DNA from: Streptomyces zhihengii
GTDB lineage: Bacteria > Actinomycetota > Actinomycetes > Streptomycetales > Streptomycetaceae
Direction of reading: 5' to 3'
Assembly (NCBI RefSeq): GCF_016919245.1
Contig: NZ_JAFEJA010000001.1
Location: 2,700,001-2,764,000 of the forward strand
Length of the DNA stretch: 64,000 nt
The translations under genes and the position numbers were made by a program. The notes under the pieces were generated by a model. It saw only the letters and a program-made list of their open reading frames with translations, was not told the DNA's origin and did no database searches. Position 1 is the first letter of the stretch. The number at the start of each line of letters is the position of its first letter. Positions 1 to 7,150 of this stretch are shown one piece after another.

Positions 1-1
1 C

Positions 2-1012
2 AGCTGCTTCTGCATGACGTACGGCGACGGCGCGGGCAACGCGAAGCCGCTGACGTCGATCGACGTCGCCGCCCACGAGATGAGCCACGGCGTCACCTCC
101 AACACCGCGGGCCTGGTCTACAGCGGTGAGTCCGGCGGCCTGAACGAGGCGACCAGCGACATCTTCGCCGCCGCCGTCGAGTTCCACGCCAACAACAGCT
201 CGGACGTGGGCGACTACCTGGTCGGCGAGAAGATCGACATCCGGGGCAACGGCACGCCGCTGCGGTACATGGACAAGCCGAGCAAGGACGGCTCGTCGAA
301 GGACTACTGGTACTCCGGCATCGGCAGCATCGACGTCCACTACTCCTCGGGCCCGGCGAACCACTGGTTCTACCTGCTCTCCGAGGGCAGCGGCGCGAAG
401 ACGGTCAACGGCGTGAGCTACGACTCGCCCACCTCGGACGGTCTGCCGGTCACCGGCATCGGCCGCGAGAAGGCCGCGCTGATCTGGTACAAGGCGCTGA
501 CCACCAAGTTCAACTCGACCACCAACTACGCGGCCGCCCGCACCGGCACCCTCGCCGTGGCGACGGAGCTGTACGGCGCGAGCAGCGCCGAGGTGAAGTC
601 GGTGACCGACGCGTGGGCCGGCATCAACGTCGGCGCCCGCCCCGGCGGCGGCAACCCCGACCCGGGCACGGTCTTCGAGAACGCCGCCGACGTCGCCATC
701 CCGGACGCCGGCGCCGCGGTGACCTCCACGGTCAACGTGACCGGCCGCACCGGCAACGCCCCGGCCGCGCTGAAGGTCGACGTGGACATCGTCCACACCT
801 GGCGCGGCGACCTGGTGATCGACCTGGTCGCCCCGGACGGCACCGCCTTCCGCCTGAAGAACTCCAGCAGTTCGGACTCGGCGGACAACGTCCAGGCGCA
901 GTACACCGTCAACGCCTCCGGCGAGGTGGCCAACGGCGCCTGGAAGCTGCGGGTGCAGGACGTGGCCCGGTACGACACGGGCTACATCAACAGCTGGAAG
1001 CTCACCTTCTGA
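2..1012 (+). CDS. Secreted M4-family (thermolysin-like) zinc metalloprotease, 5'-truncated
   Basis: This is the 3' part of a neutral metalloprotease; the frame is open to the left edge, so the signal peptide, propeptide and first part of the catalytic domain lie outside the window. The zinc-binding motif HEMSH is near the start of the visible part (about residue 26), and the third zinc ligand is the Glu of GLNEATSDIF about 20 residues later. The M4 C-terminal helical subdomain runs to about residue 215. A Gly/Pro-rich linker (GARPGGGNPDPG) then leads to a C-terminal P/homoB-type beta domain (from about NAADVAIPDAGAAVTSTVNV, with DLVIDLVAPDGT and a DTGYINSWKL-type end). Homologues are exported zymogens that degrade extracellular protein. 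A strong hairpin follows the stop codon, so this is probably the end of its transcript. Confidence 0.93.
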   Translation, partial: SCFCMTYGDGAGNAKPLTSIDVAAHEMSHGVTSNTAGLVYSGESGGLNEATSDIFAAAVEFHANNSSDVGDYLVGEKIDIRGNGTPLRYMDKPSKDGSSKDYWYSGIGSIDVHYSSGPANHWFYLLSEGSGAKTVNGVSYDSPTSDGLPVTGIGREKAALIWYKALTTKFNSTTNYAAARTGTLAVATELYGASSAEVKSVTDAWAGINVGARPGGGNPDPGTVFENAADVAIPDAGAAVTSTVNVTGRTGNAPAALKVDVDIVHTWRGDLVIDLVAPDGTAFRLKNSSSSDSADNVQAQYTVNASGEVANGAWKLRVQDVARYDTGYINSWKLTF

Positions 1013-1078
1013 GCCGGCCCCGCACCGGCTGAGAACCACCGAGCACGGCTGAGCGACACCGACACACCATCGAGGAAC

Positions 1079-1115
1079 CGGCCGCCCGGGGTGCCCCACG
1101 CGCCCCGGGCGGCCG
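1079..1115 (+). terminator. Rho-independent-like hairpin after the protease gene
   Basis: A perfect 13-bp stem (CGGCCGCCCGGGG at 1079-1091 with CCCCGGGCGGCCG at 1103-1115) encloses an 11-nt loop. It starts 67 nt after the protease stop and ends 28 nt before the response regulator start. There is no T-tract, as is usual for Streptomyces terminators. Confidence 0.7.
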
Positions 1116-1142
1116 CGCGTCGTGCCGTCGTACAGTGACCGG

Positions 1143-1835
1143 ATGATCAGGGTGCTGCTGGCCGACGACGAGGCACTGATGCGGGCCGGTGTACGGGCGG
1201 TGCTCGGCGCGGATCCCGGGATCGAGGTGGTCGCGGAGGCCGCCGACGGCCGGGAGGCCGTGTCGCTCGCCCTCGCCCACCGGCCGGACGTCGCGCTGCT
1301 GGACGTCCGGATGCCCCGGCTGGACGGCCTCGCGGCGGCCGAGGAACTGCGCCGCGCGGCACCCAGCACCGCCGTCGTGATGCTGACGACGTTCTCCGAG
1401 GACGAGTACATCGAGCGGGCGCTCGGCTGCGGCGCGGCCGGCTTCCTCCTCAAGTCCGGTGATCCGCGCGAACTGATCGCGGGGGTACGGGCGGTGACGG
1501 AGGGCGCCGCCTTCCTCTCGCCGGTGATCGCCCGGCGGGTCATCGACCGCCTCGGCACGGGCCGGCTGACCCGCGGCGCCTCGGCGCTGGCGGCCCTGGA
1601 GCCGCTGACGGGGCGGGAACGGGAGGTGGTGGCACTGGTGGGCGCGGGGCTGTCGAACGCGGAGATCGCCGCCCGGCTGCATGTCGTGGAGAGCACGGTC
1701 AAGGCCCATGTCAGCGCCGTCCTGGGGAGGACCGGGCTGCGCAACCGGGTGCGGCTGGCCGTCCTCGCGTACGAGGCGGGGCTGGTGGAGGAGCCGCCCG
1801 CACCGCCCCCGGCACGATCGTCAACCACGGGTTGA
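1143..1835 (+). CDS. NarL/LuxR-family response regulator
   Basis: This is a 230-residue two-component response regulator. The receiver domain covers about residues 1-120, with the acidic pocket DD at 8-9, the phospho-acceptor Asp54 in LLDVRMP and a conserved Lys in FLLKSGD. A LuxR-type HTH lies at about 160-220 (LTGREREVVALV, then SNAEIAARL and ESTVKAHVSAVL). The ATG at 1143 is chosen because the protein then begins directly with the REC strand MIRVLLADDE; a GTG 21 nt upstream would add only a non-homologous heptapeptide. The likely partner kinase is the HisKA_3 sensor at 2681-4231, with a Clp-N gene between them. The stop codon lies inside an 11-bp inverted repeat that appears to belong to the next gene's promoter. 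Confidence 0.93.
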   Translation: MIRVLLADDEALMRAGVRAVLGADPGIEVVAEAADGREAVSLALAHRPDVALLDVRMPRLDGLAAAEELRRAAPSTAVVMLTTFSEDEYIERALGCGAAGFLLKSGDPRELIAGVRAVTEGAAFLSPVIARRVIDRLGTGRLTRGASALAALEPLTGREREVVALVGAGLSNAEIAARLHVVESTVKAHVSAVLGRTGLRNRVRLAVLAYEAGLVEEPPAPPPARSSTTG

Positions 1836-1840
1836 CGATC
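1816..1840. promoter_or_regulatory. Operator 1 of the Clp-N/HTH gene (perfect inverted repeat)
   Basis: The arms GATCGTCAACC (1816-1826) and GGTTGACGATC (1830-1840) are exact reverse complements separated by 3 nt. The core GTCAACC-N3-GGTTGAC recurs as operator 2, 29 bp downstream (centre to centre). The right arm contains the TTGACG -35 hexamer of the downstream gene, so a bound protein would occlude RNA polymerase. Confidence 0.7.
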
Positions 1841-1861
1841 CGGGGAGCGTCAACCTAGGGT
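1832..1861 (+). promoter_or_regulatory. Sigma-70-like promoter of the Clp-N/HTH gene, leaderless
   Basis: The -35 TTGACG (1832-1837) and -10 TAGGGT (1856-1861) are spaced by 18 nt. Transcription would start about 7 nt after the -10, at the A of the ATG at 1868, so the mRNA would be leaderless; no Shine-Dalgarno sequence is present. Confidence 0.65.
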
Positions 1862-1867
1862 TGTCGC
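1847..1867. promoter_or_regulatory. Operator 2 of the Clp-N/HTH gene
   Basis: GCGTCAACC (1847-1855), TAG, GGTTGTCGC (1859-1867) forms an inverted repeat with one mismatch. It matches operator 1 in its GTCAACC-N3-GGTTG core and covers the -10 hexamer and the predicted transcription start. Confidence 0.65.
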
Positions 1868-2617
1868 ATGACGGACACCGATCCCGTGCGTCTCACGCAC
1901 CCCGTGCGGCTCGACGATCTGATCGAAGCCATCAAGAAGGCCCACTCCCAGCCCCTCGACCAGCTCTCCGACGCGGTCATCGCGGCGGACCACCTCGGCG
2001 ACATCGCCGACCACCTCATCGGCCACTTCGTGGACCAGGCCCGCCGGTCCGGCGCGTCCTGGACCGACATCGGCACCTCCATGGGCGTCACCAAGCAGGC
2101 CGCCCAGAAGCGCTTCGTGACCAAGCAGTCCGACCAGCCGCTCGACCTCGACCCCAGCCAGGGCTTCGCCCGCTTCACCCCCCGGGCCAGGAACGTCGTC
2201 GCGGCGGCCGCCAACGAGGCGGTCGCCGCCCGCAACGCGCTCGTCGGGCCCGAACACCTCGTCCTCGGCCTGCTCGCCGAACCCGACGGCCTCGCCGTGA
2301 AGGCGCTCGCCGCCCAGGGCGCCGCCCCGGACGCGATCCGCGCCGCGGCCTCGGCGGCGCTCCCGCCGGCCGCGGACGAACTCCCGGAGATCGCCCCGTA
2401 CGACGCCCGCGCCCGCAAGGTGCTGGAGCTGACCTTCCGTGAGGCACTGCGCCTCGGCCACAACTACATCGGCACCGAGCACATCCTGCTCGCCCTGCTG
2501 GAGGCGGAGGACGGCAGCGGGCCGCTGGCCACGCTCGGCGTCGGCAAGGAAGCCGCCGATCAGTGGGTGACCGACACCCTCGCGGTGTTCCTGGCAGCAC
2601 GGCAGCAGCAGCAATAG
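1868..2617 (+). CDS. HTH plus Clp-N (ClpA/ClpC N-terminal-like) double-repeat protein
   Basis: This 249-residue protein has no ATPase module. Residues 1-90 contain a helix-turn-helix-like segment (SWTDIGTSMGVTKQAAQKRF). Two Clp-N/ClpR repeats follow at about 97-160 (FTPRARNVVAAAANEAVAARN, then GPEHLVLGLL) and 170-245 (YDARARKVLELTFREALRLGH, then GTEHILLALL). In Clp ATPases these repeats bind substrates and adaptors. A stand-alone HTH/Clp-N protein suggests a regulator that senses misfolded protein or a Clp partner; that role is inferred. The start at 1868 fits a leaderless promoter with TSS at the ATG. Two GTCAACC-N3-GGTTGaC sites overlap this promoter, so autoregulation is likely. Confidence 0.85.
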   Translation: MTDTDPVRLTHPVRLDDLIEAIKKAHSQPLDQLSDAVIAADHLGDIADHLIGHFVDQARRSGASWTDIGTSMGVTKQAAQKRFVTKQSDQPLDLDPSQGFARFTPRARNVVAAAANEAVAARNALVGPEHLVLGLLAEPDGLAVKALAAQGAAPDAIRAAASAALPPAADELPEIAPYDARARKVLELTFREALRLGHNYIGTEHILLALLEAEDGSGPLATLGVGKEAADQWVTDTLAVFLAARQQQQ

Positions 2618-2680
2618 GGGTCCCCCCACCCCCACTTCCGTCGGGGGCCCCGGACGCGGGGTCCCTGACAGGGTGGGGGC

Positions 2681-4231
2681 ATGCGCAGAGAGAACACCCG
2701 CGAAGTCCTCACCGACCTGGCGCTGTGGGCGGTGCTCGCCCTGTGCGTCCTGCTGCGCTCCGACCCGGACGACGGCGGCTCCTGGTGGTGGGTCGCCACC
2801 GGCGTCCCGCTGCTCGGCGCCGCCGTCCTGCTGTGCCGCACCGCGCCGCTGGTGTCCCTGGGCATCGCCGTCGCGCTGAGCGCCTGGCAGACACCCGAAC
2901 TCTTCACCGCCTCCTACGCCCCCGCCATGGCCGCGTTCGGCTACCTCTCCGGCCGGCGCACCGCGACGGCCCGCCCCGCGCTGCTCGCCTTCGGCGCGAC
3001 GGCCGCCGCCGGGCTCGTCCTGTGCCTGGCCCTCAGCGACCTGTGGAGCTGGTTCGCCCTCCTGGTCACCCTGCTGCTGGTGGTCGTCGTCCCGTGGCTG
3101 TCCGGCCGCTACGTGCGCCAGTACGCCCAACTGGTCTCCACCGGATGGCGGCTGGCCGAGCACATGGAACGCGAGCGGGAGGCCGCCGCCGACCGCGAGC
3201 GGCTGCGCGAACGCTCCCGCATCGCCGGGGACATGCACGACTCCCTCGGCCACGACCTGTCCCTGATCGCCGTCCGGGCCGCCGCGCTGGAGGTCGACGC
3301 GAGTCTCGGCGAGCGGCAGCGCGAGGCGGCGGGCGAGCTGCGCCGGGCGGCCGCCGACGCGACCGCCCGGCTGCGCGACATCGTCGGGGTGCTCCGGGAG
3401 GACGGCACGCCGGCGCCGACCGCGCCGTACGGGGAGACCGTGGCCGCCCTCGCCGAACGGGCCCGCGAGGCGGGCCTCGACGTCACCCTGGACGAGGCCC
3501 CCGCACCGGCCCCACTGCCGCCGATGACGGCCCTGGCCGTCCACCGGGTCGTCCAGGAGTCCCTGACCAACGCGGCCAAGCACGCGCCGGGCGCCGCCGT
3601 GCGGGTGTCCGTCGCGTATGCCGTGGACACCCGCACCGTCACCGTCACGGTCGCGAGCGGCCCGGGCGACGGGGGCGCCGCGCCGGCCGCCTCGGGGGGC
3701 ACCGGCCTCGTCGGCCTCGACGAACGCGTCCGCCTCGCCGGCGGCACCCTCGCCCACGGCCCCGGCGCCGGCGGCTTCACCGTCACCGCGCGGCTCCCGC
3801 TGTCGCCCGGCGTGCGTCCGGCCGCGCCCGCCCCCACCACGGCCGGCGAACTCCACGACGCCCGGCGCCGGGTGCGCCGCAACCTGCTCCAGGCGGTCAC
3901 CGTCCCGCTCGCCGCCGGCCTGGCGCTCGCCCTGCTGATCCTGGGCTTCCGCTTCTGGAGCGACTCGCGCACGGTGATGGACCCGGCGCAGTACGACGCC
4001 CTGCGCGTCGGCGACACCCGCGCCGAGGTGCTGACCCGTCTCCCCCGGCTCTCCCTCGACGGCCCGCCGGCCGGCGTCCCGCCGGAGCCGGCCGGGGCGG
4101 GCGCCTGCGAGTACTACCGGGCGGAGCGGTACGAGGCCACCCCGGCCTACCGGCTCTGCTTCAGGGACGGCCGGCTGCTGTCGAAGACGGTCGTCACGGA
4201 CGTGGCGAACGAAGAGGACCGCCCCCGGTGA
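2681..4231 (+). CDS. HisKA_3-type sensor histidine kinase with extra C-terminal TM and exported domain
   Basis: This 516-residue membrane kinase has about five N-terminal membrane segments in residues 10-150, then a helical linker and the dimerisation/phosphoacceptor helix RSRIAGDMHDSLGHDL (His186). The ATPase domain has the N-box NAAKH at about 297 and a late G-box GTGLVGLDERVRLAGG. The usual D-x-G-x-G of the first G-box is degenerate (VASGPGDGG). After the ATPase domain there is an unusual extension: a membrane segment at about 404-425 (VPLAAGLALALLIL) and about 85 residues that would lie outside the cell, with two Cys (GACEYYR, YRLCFRDG) and a BamE/SmpA-like look (YDALRVGDTRAEVLTRLP). It probably phosphorylates the regulator at 1143-1835. 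Gene order is regulator, Clp-N, kinase, with 63 nt before this gene. Confidence 0.9.
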   Translation: MRRENTREVLTDLALWAVLALCVLLRSDPDDGGSWWWVATGVPLLGAAVLLCRTAPLVSLGIAVALSAWQTPELFTASYAPAMAAFGYLSGRRTATARPALLAFGATAAAGLVLCLALSDLWSWFALLVTLLLVVVVPWLSGRYVRQYAQLVSTGWRLAEHMEREREAAADRERLRERSRIAGDMHDSLGHDLSLIAVRAAALEVDASLGERQREAAGELRRAAADATARLRDIVGVLREDGTPAPTAPYGETVAALAERAREAGLDVTLDEAPAPAPLPPMTALAVHRVVQESLTNAAKHAPGAAVRVSVAYAVDTRTVTVTVASGPGDGGAAPAASGGTGLVGLDERVRLAGGTLAHGPGAGGFTVTARLPLSPGVRPAAPAPTTAGELHDARRRVRRNLLQAVTVPLAAGLALALLILGFRFWSDSRTVMDPAQYDALRVGDTRAEVLTRLPRLSLDGPPAGVPPEPAGAGACEYYRAERYEATPAYRLCFRDGRLLSKTVVTDVANEEDRPR

Positions 4232-4256
4232 CACCGGGGACGGTCCTCGCGCCGCG

Positions 4257-4278
4257 GACGGCCCCCGCCGGGGCCGTC
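4257..4278. terminator. Bidirectional terminator between kinase and permease genes
   Basis: A perfect 9-bp stem, GACGGCCCC (4257-4265) with GGGGCCGTC (4270-4278), encloses a CGCC tetraloop. It lies in the 60-bp gap between two convergent genes. Confidence 0.65.
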
Positions 4279-4291
4279 GGCGGCGGTCCGG

Positions 4292-5737
4292 TCACTTCAT
4301 GCCGAGGAGCTGCTCCACCGGGTCGATGGCGAAGTAGACGAGGAAGAGCGCCGCGGTGCCCCACAGCAGCCAGTGCACCTCGCGGGCCTTGCCCAGGCAT
4401 GCCTTGATGACGACGTAGGCGATGAAGCCGGCGCCGATGCCGTTGGTGATGGAGTAGGTGAACGGCATGACGACGATGGTGAGGAACGCGGGGACGGCGA
4501 CCTCGTAGCGGTCCCACTCGATGTGCTTGACCTGCGTCATCATCAGGAAGCCGACCGCGACGAGCGCGGGGGCGGCGGCCTGCATCGGCACGATGGTCAG
4601 CAGCGGCGCGAGGAACAGCGCCAGCGCGAACACACCGCCGGTGATGATGTTGGCGAAGCCGGTCCGCGCGCCTTCGCCGACACCCGCGGCGGACTCGATG
4701 TAGGTGGTGGCGGACGACGACGAGGACGCGCCACCGGCGACGGCGGCGGCGCCGTCGATCAGCAGCACCCGGCCGAGACCCGGGACCTGGCCGCGCTCGT
4801 CGAGGAGCCCGGCCTCCGCGGTCACACCGACGACGGTGCCCATGGTGTCGAAGAAGTCGGAGAGGATCAGGGTGAAGACGATCAGGACCACCGTCAGCAC
4901 GCTGACCTGACCGAACGCGCCGAACAGGTCGAAGTTGCCGAGCAGCCCGAAGTCCGGTGCCGCGAAGACCTCGTCGGGCAGGGACGGCGTCGTCAGACCC
5001 CAGGACTTGATGTCGGCGAAGGCGTTGACGACCACGGCGAGGACGGTCATCACGACGATGCTGATGAGGATGGCGCCCTTCACCTTGCGGGCGAGCAGCA
5101 CGATCGTCATGAGGACGCCCAGGCAGAAGATCAGCATGGGCCAGCCGGTGAGCGTGCCGGTGCCGAGCTGCACGGGCACGGTGGTGTTGGCGACGTCCGG
5201 GATACGGGTGACGAAGCCGGCGTCCACGAAGCCGATGAAGGCGATGAAGAGGCCGATGCCGACGCTGATGGCCTGCTTGAGCGGTTGCGGGATGGCGTGC
5301 ATGACCGCCTCGCGCAGGCCGGTCACGACCAGCACGCAGATCAGCAGACCTTCGAGCACGATGAGGCCCATCGCGTCGTCCCAGGCCATCAGCGGAGCGA
5401 CCTGGAAGGCGACGACGGCGTTGATGCCCAGACCGGCCGCGAGGGCCAGCGGCAGATTGCCGCCCACGCCCATGATGATGGTCATGACCGCGGCCACCAG
5501 GGCGGTGGCGGTCACGAGCTGACCGGGGTCGAGCTGGTCGCCGAACTTGTCCTTGGCACTGCTCAGGATGATCGGGTTGAGCACCAGGATGTACGCCATC
5601 GTGAAGAACGTGGCGAATCCACCACGCACTTCACGGCCGACGGTCGAGCCACGTTCGGTGATGCGGAAGAACCGGTCGAGCGGGCCACCGTCTCTGGCGG
5701 GCGGCGCGTCGACCGTGTTGGTCGCGCTGTTCTGCAT
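4292..5737 (-). CDS. NCS2/AzgA-type purine (hypoxanthine/guanine/adenine) permease
   Basis: This 481-residue polytopic membrane protein has about 12-14 hydrophobic segments. The N-terminal signature GREVRGGFATFFTMAYILVL, then NP, and the substrate-region motifs (GLGINAVVAFQV, SDFFDTMGTVVGV, and a Ser/Ala-rich ASSSSSATTYIESAAG) are typical of the AzgA/PbuG branch of the xanthine/uracil permease family, which imports purine bases with protons. The ATG at 5737 is chosen over one 63 nt upstream because it has a good ribosome site (AGGAGA, 8 nt upstream) and starts close to the conserved region. It is monocistronic, with a strong promoter about 110 nt upstream and convergent to the kinase. Confidence 0.92.
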   Translation of the reverse strand: MQNSATNTVDAPPARDGGPLDRFFRITERGSTVGREVRGGFATFFTMAYILVLNPIILSSAKDKFGDQLDPGQLVTATALVAAVMTIIMGVGGNLPLALAAGLGINAVVAFQVAPLMAWDDAMGLIVLEGLLICVLVVTGLREAVMHAIPQPLKQAISVGIGLFIAFIGFVDAGFVTRIPDVANTTVPVQLGTGTLTGWPMLIFCLGVLMTIVLLARKVKGAILISIVVMTVLAVVVNAFADIKSWGLTTPSLPDEVFAAPDFGLLGNFDLFGAFGQVSVLTVVLIVFTLILSDFFDTMGTVVGVTAEAGLLDERGQVPGLGRVLLIDGAAAVAGGASSSSSATTYIESAAGVGEGARTGFANIITGGVFALALFLAPLLTIVPMQAAAPALVAVGFLMMTQVKHIEWDRYEVAVPAFLTIVVMPFTYSITNGIGAGFIAYVVIKACLGKAREVHWLLWGTAALFLVYFAIDPVEQLLGMK

Positions 5738-5806
5738 GAGGGCGTCTCCTGGGACTGCGGAAAGGGATCGGGGACAGTCGGCGCGGCGGGGAAAGCGCAT
5801 GCGCGC

Positions 5807-5832
5807 GCGTCGTACGAACGCACATACGACGC
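5807..5832. promoter_or_regulatory. Inverted repeat in the purine permease leader
   Basis: The arms GCGTCGTA (5807-5814) and TACGACGC (5825-5832) are perfect reverse complements with a 10-nt spacer. They lie just downstream of the predicted transcription start of the permease gene, so this could be a repressor site or an mRNA hairpin. No riboswitch core was recognised. Confidence 0.4.
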
Positions 5833-5844
5833 CCCGCGGAGCGG

Positions 5845-5872
5845 ATCATACGCGCCACGCCGGAAACCTCAA
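5845..5872 (-). promoter_or_regulatory. Sigma-70-like promoter of the purine permease gene
   Basis: On the minus strand, TTGAGG (5872-5867) and TATGAT (5850-5845) are separated by 16 nt, close to the consensus. The start would be near 5838, giving a leader of about 100 nt. Confidence 0.6.
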
Positions 5873-5912
5873 CCGGCGTGACTTCTAGGGGAAGTTGGTG
5901 GTAGGGGGCACC

Positions 5913-5932
5913 TTCTGTACGTTCCTACAGAA
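5913..5932. promoter_or_regulatory. Palindrome between the divergent permease and XRE genes
   Basis: TTCTGTA (5913-5919) and TACAGAA (5926-5932) form a perfect 7-bp inverted repeat with a 6-nt spacer. It sits upstream of the permease -35 and of the XRE gene promoter. It is AT-rich compared with its surroundings and is a candidate operator for either gene. Confidence 0.4.
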
Positions 5933-5943
5933 TCGAACACGAC

Positions 5944-5987
5944 CTACTCCACAAAGCGGGATGCAGGCGACGGCGGCCGTGGAGTAG
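5944..5987. promoter_or_regulatory. Wide inverted repeat upstream of the first XRE gene
   Basis: CTACTCCAC (5944-5952) and GTGGAGTAG (5979-5987) are exact reverse complements 26 nt apart. The half-site CTACTC appears a third time at the -10 region (6002-6007). The right arm falls where the -35 should be, which suggests a regulator site for this gene. Confidence 0.45.
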
Positions 5988-6002
5988 CCGGCTGTGACGG
6001 CC

Positions 6003-6008
6003 TACTCT
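6003..6008 (+). promoter_or_regulatory. -10 hexamer of a leaderless XRE gene
   Basis: TACTCT lies exactly 12 to 7 nt before the GTG at 6015. The paralogue at 52332 has TACGGT at the same distance, which supports both the starts and leaderless transcription. No clear -35 was seen. Confidence 0.5.
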
Positions 6009-6014
6009 CAGCGC

Positions 6015-6692
6015 GTGCATCCACCGCTCCCCTTCAACGCGCGCGCCGCCCGGTTTCTGCGCGAGAAACTCGGGATGGCCCACGGCCACGTCGCCTACGG
6101 CATGCGCGCCTCCTACGGCATGAACCACATCACCCCGGAGCACATCGCTGCCTGGGAACGCGGCACGGCAGTGCCCACCTCCGACGAACTCGCCGCCCTC
6201 GCGGGCGCGCTGTGGTGCGGTCCCGGCGAACTCATGGGACACCCCCGCACCCTGCGCGAACACCGCCTCGCCCGGGGCGTCCCCCCCGAGGACGTGGCAC
6301 GCGCGATCGGGCTCCGCATCGAGGACTACCTCCGCATCGAGGAGACCGGCCGATGGACCGGCGACGCGAGGCAGTCAGCCGCGCTGGGCCAGGTACTCGC
6401 GCTCCCCGCACGGGACTTCATCGCCGTCACCGGCCTGGAGGACGAACTCGCCCGGCTCCTCACCGAGGCCGTCTCCACCCGCTGGCAGGCCCATCTGCGC
6501 TCCATCGCCAAACACCTCGGCATGGACAAGCGCGACCTCAAGGAGACCCTGCGTGCCATGCACGCCGAGTACCAGTCCCTGATGGCCGCCACCCTCAGCC
6601 GCGCCGGCGGCACCACCGCCTCCGGCGAGGACGGCCGGCGGTACGTGGAGGGGATCGTGGAGCGCTTCTGGGAGGGGCTGCCGAAGGAGTGA
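6015..6692 (+). CDS. XRE-family DNA-binding regulator (paralogue of 52332-53006)
   Basis: This 225-residue protein has two HTH-like halves. The first is at about 8-70 (AARFLREKLGMAHGHVAYGM, then EHIAAWERGTAVPTSDELAALAGAL); the second is at about 72-125 (TLREHRLARGVPPEDVARAIGL). The C-terminal part, about 130-225, is helical and of unknown function (RWQAHLRSIAKHLGM, then YQSLMAATLS). It aligns along its whole length with the protein at 52332-53006, so the two form a paralogous pair. A GTG at 5994 is possible, but the GTG at 6015 matches the start of the paralogue and the predicted leaderless promoter. It is divergent from the purine permease. A repressor or activator role is inferred from the fold. 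Confidence 0.85.
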   Translation: MHPPLPFNARAARFLREKLGMAHGHVAYGMRASYGMNHITPEHIAAWERGTAVPTSDELAALAGALWCGPGELMGHPRTLREHRLARGVPPEDVARAIGLRIEDYLRIEETGRWTGDARQSAALGQVLALPARDFIAVTGLEDELARLLTEAVSTRWQAHLRSIAKHLGMDKRDLKETLRAMHAEYQSLMAATLSRAGGTTASGEDGRRYVEGIVERFWEGLPKE

Positions 6693-6722
6693 GGCGCGGC
6701 GTCACGACTGCTTGCACACGAA

Positions 6723-6753
6723 GGCCGCCCCCGGTGAATCACCGGGGGCGGCC
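6723..6753. terminator. Bidirectional terminator between XRE gene and immunity gene 1
   Basis: A perfect 14-bp stem, GGCCGCCCCCGGTG (6723-6736) with CACCGGGGGCGGCC (6740-6753), and a 3-nt loop. It closes the plus-strand XRE gene and the whole minus-strand toxin island. Confidence 0.8.
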
Positions 6754-6765
6754 CGTCGTTGCTCC

Positions 6766-7149
6766 TCAGAAGGAATCTGCCTCGCTCACACGTGTGGCGG
6801 TGCCGGCACCGTCGCACGGCAGGAACCAGGCGGGCTCACCCCAGTCCGTGGACAGGACGAGAGCGTGCACCTCCCGCGCAGACTTCCGGCGGAAGGCCAG
6901 CAGGAGCACGCAAGCGGGGGCGAGCGACCTCAGACGCTCACCGTCCTCCTCCTCCAACTCCTCGATCGCGGCCGACTGCGGGGCCTCGATCGAGACCTCA
7001 CAGGTCGTACCGTCTGCCAGCCGGCAGAGCAGGTACTGCTCGCCGGACGGGGCGGTACGGATCTCGACGCCGACTTCCTGCGTCGCCAGCGACGTGCCCA
7101 CTGCGGAGAGCGTCACCTCGTGCGAGGTGGCGACCAGAACCGAATCCAC
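6766..7149 (-). CDS. Candidate immunity protein for RHS toxin 1
   Basis: This is a 127-residue acidic protein with no signal peptide or membrane segment (MDSVLVATSHEVTLSAVG, then an EELEEEDGERLRSL stretch and a C-terminal HALVLSTDWGEPAWFLP). I do not recognise the family. Its role is inferred from position. The GTG start at 7149 lies one nucleotide after the stop codon of the RHS toxin (7151-7153), the usual place for a cytoplasmic antidote to the C-terminal toxin tip. Acidic surface composition is common among nuclease-binding immunity proteins. Its DNA looks less GC-rich than the flanking housekeeping genes. It is the last gene of the minus-strand island, followed by a terminator at 6723-6753. 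Confidence 0.75.
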   Translation of the reverse strand: MDSVLVATSHEVTLSAVGTSLATQEVGVEIRTAPSGEQYLLCRLADGTTCEVSIEAPQSAAIEELEEEDGERLRSLAPACVLLLAFRRKSAREVHALVLSTDWGEPAWFLPCDGAGTATRVSEADSF

Positions 7150-7150
7150 G

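Noticed and set aside
5738..5850. Purine riboswitch in the permease leader
   Set aside because: The leader is only about 100 nt, with one simple dyad and none of the conserved purine-riboswitch loops that I could recognise.
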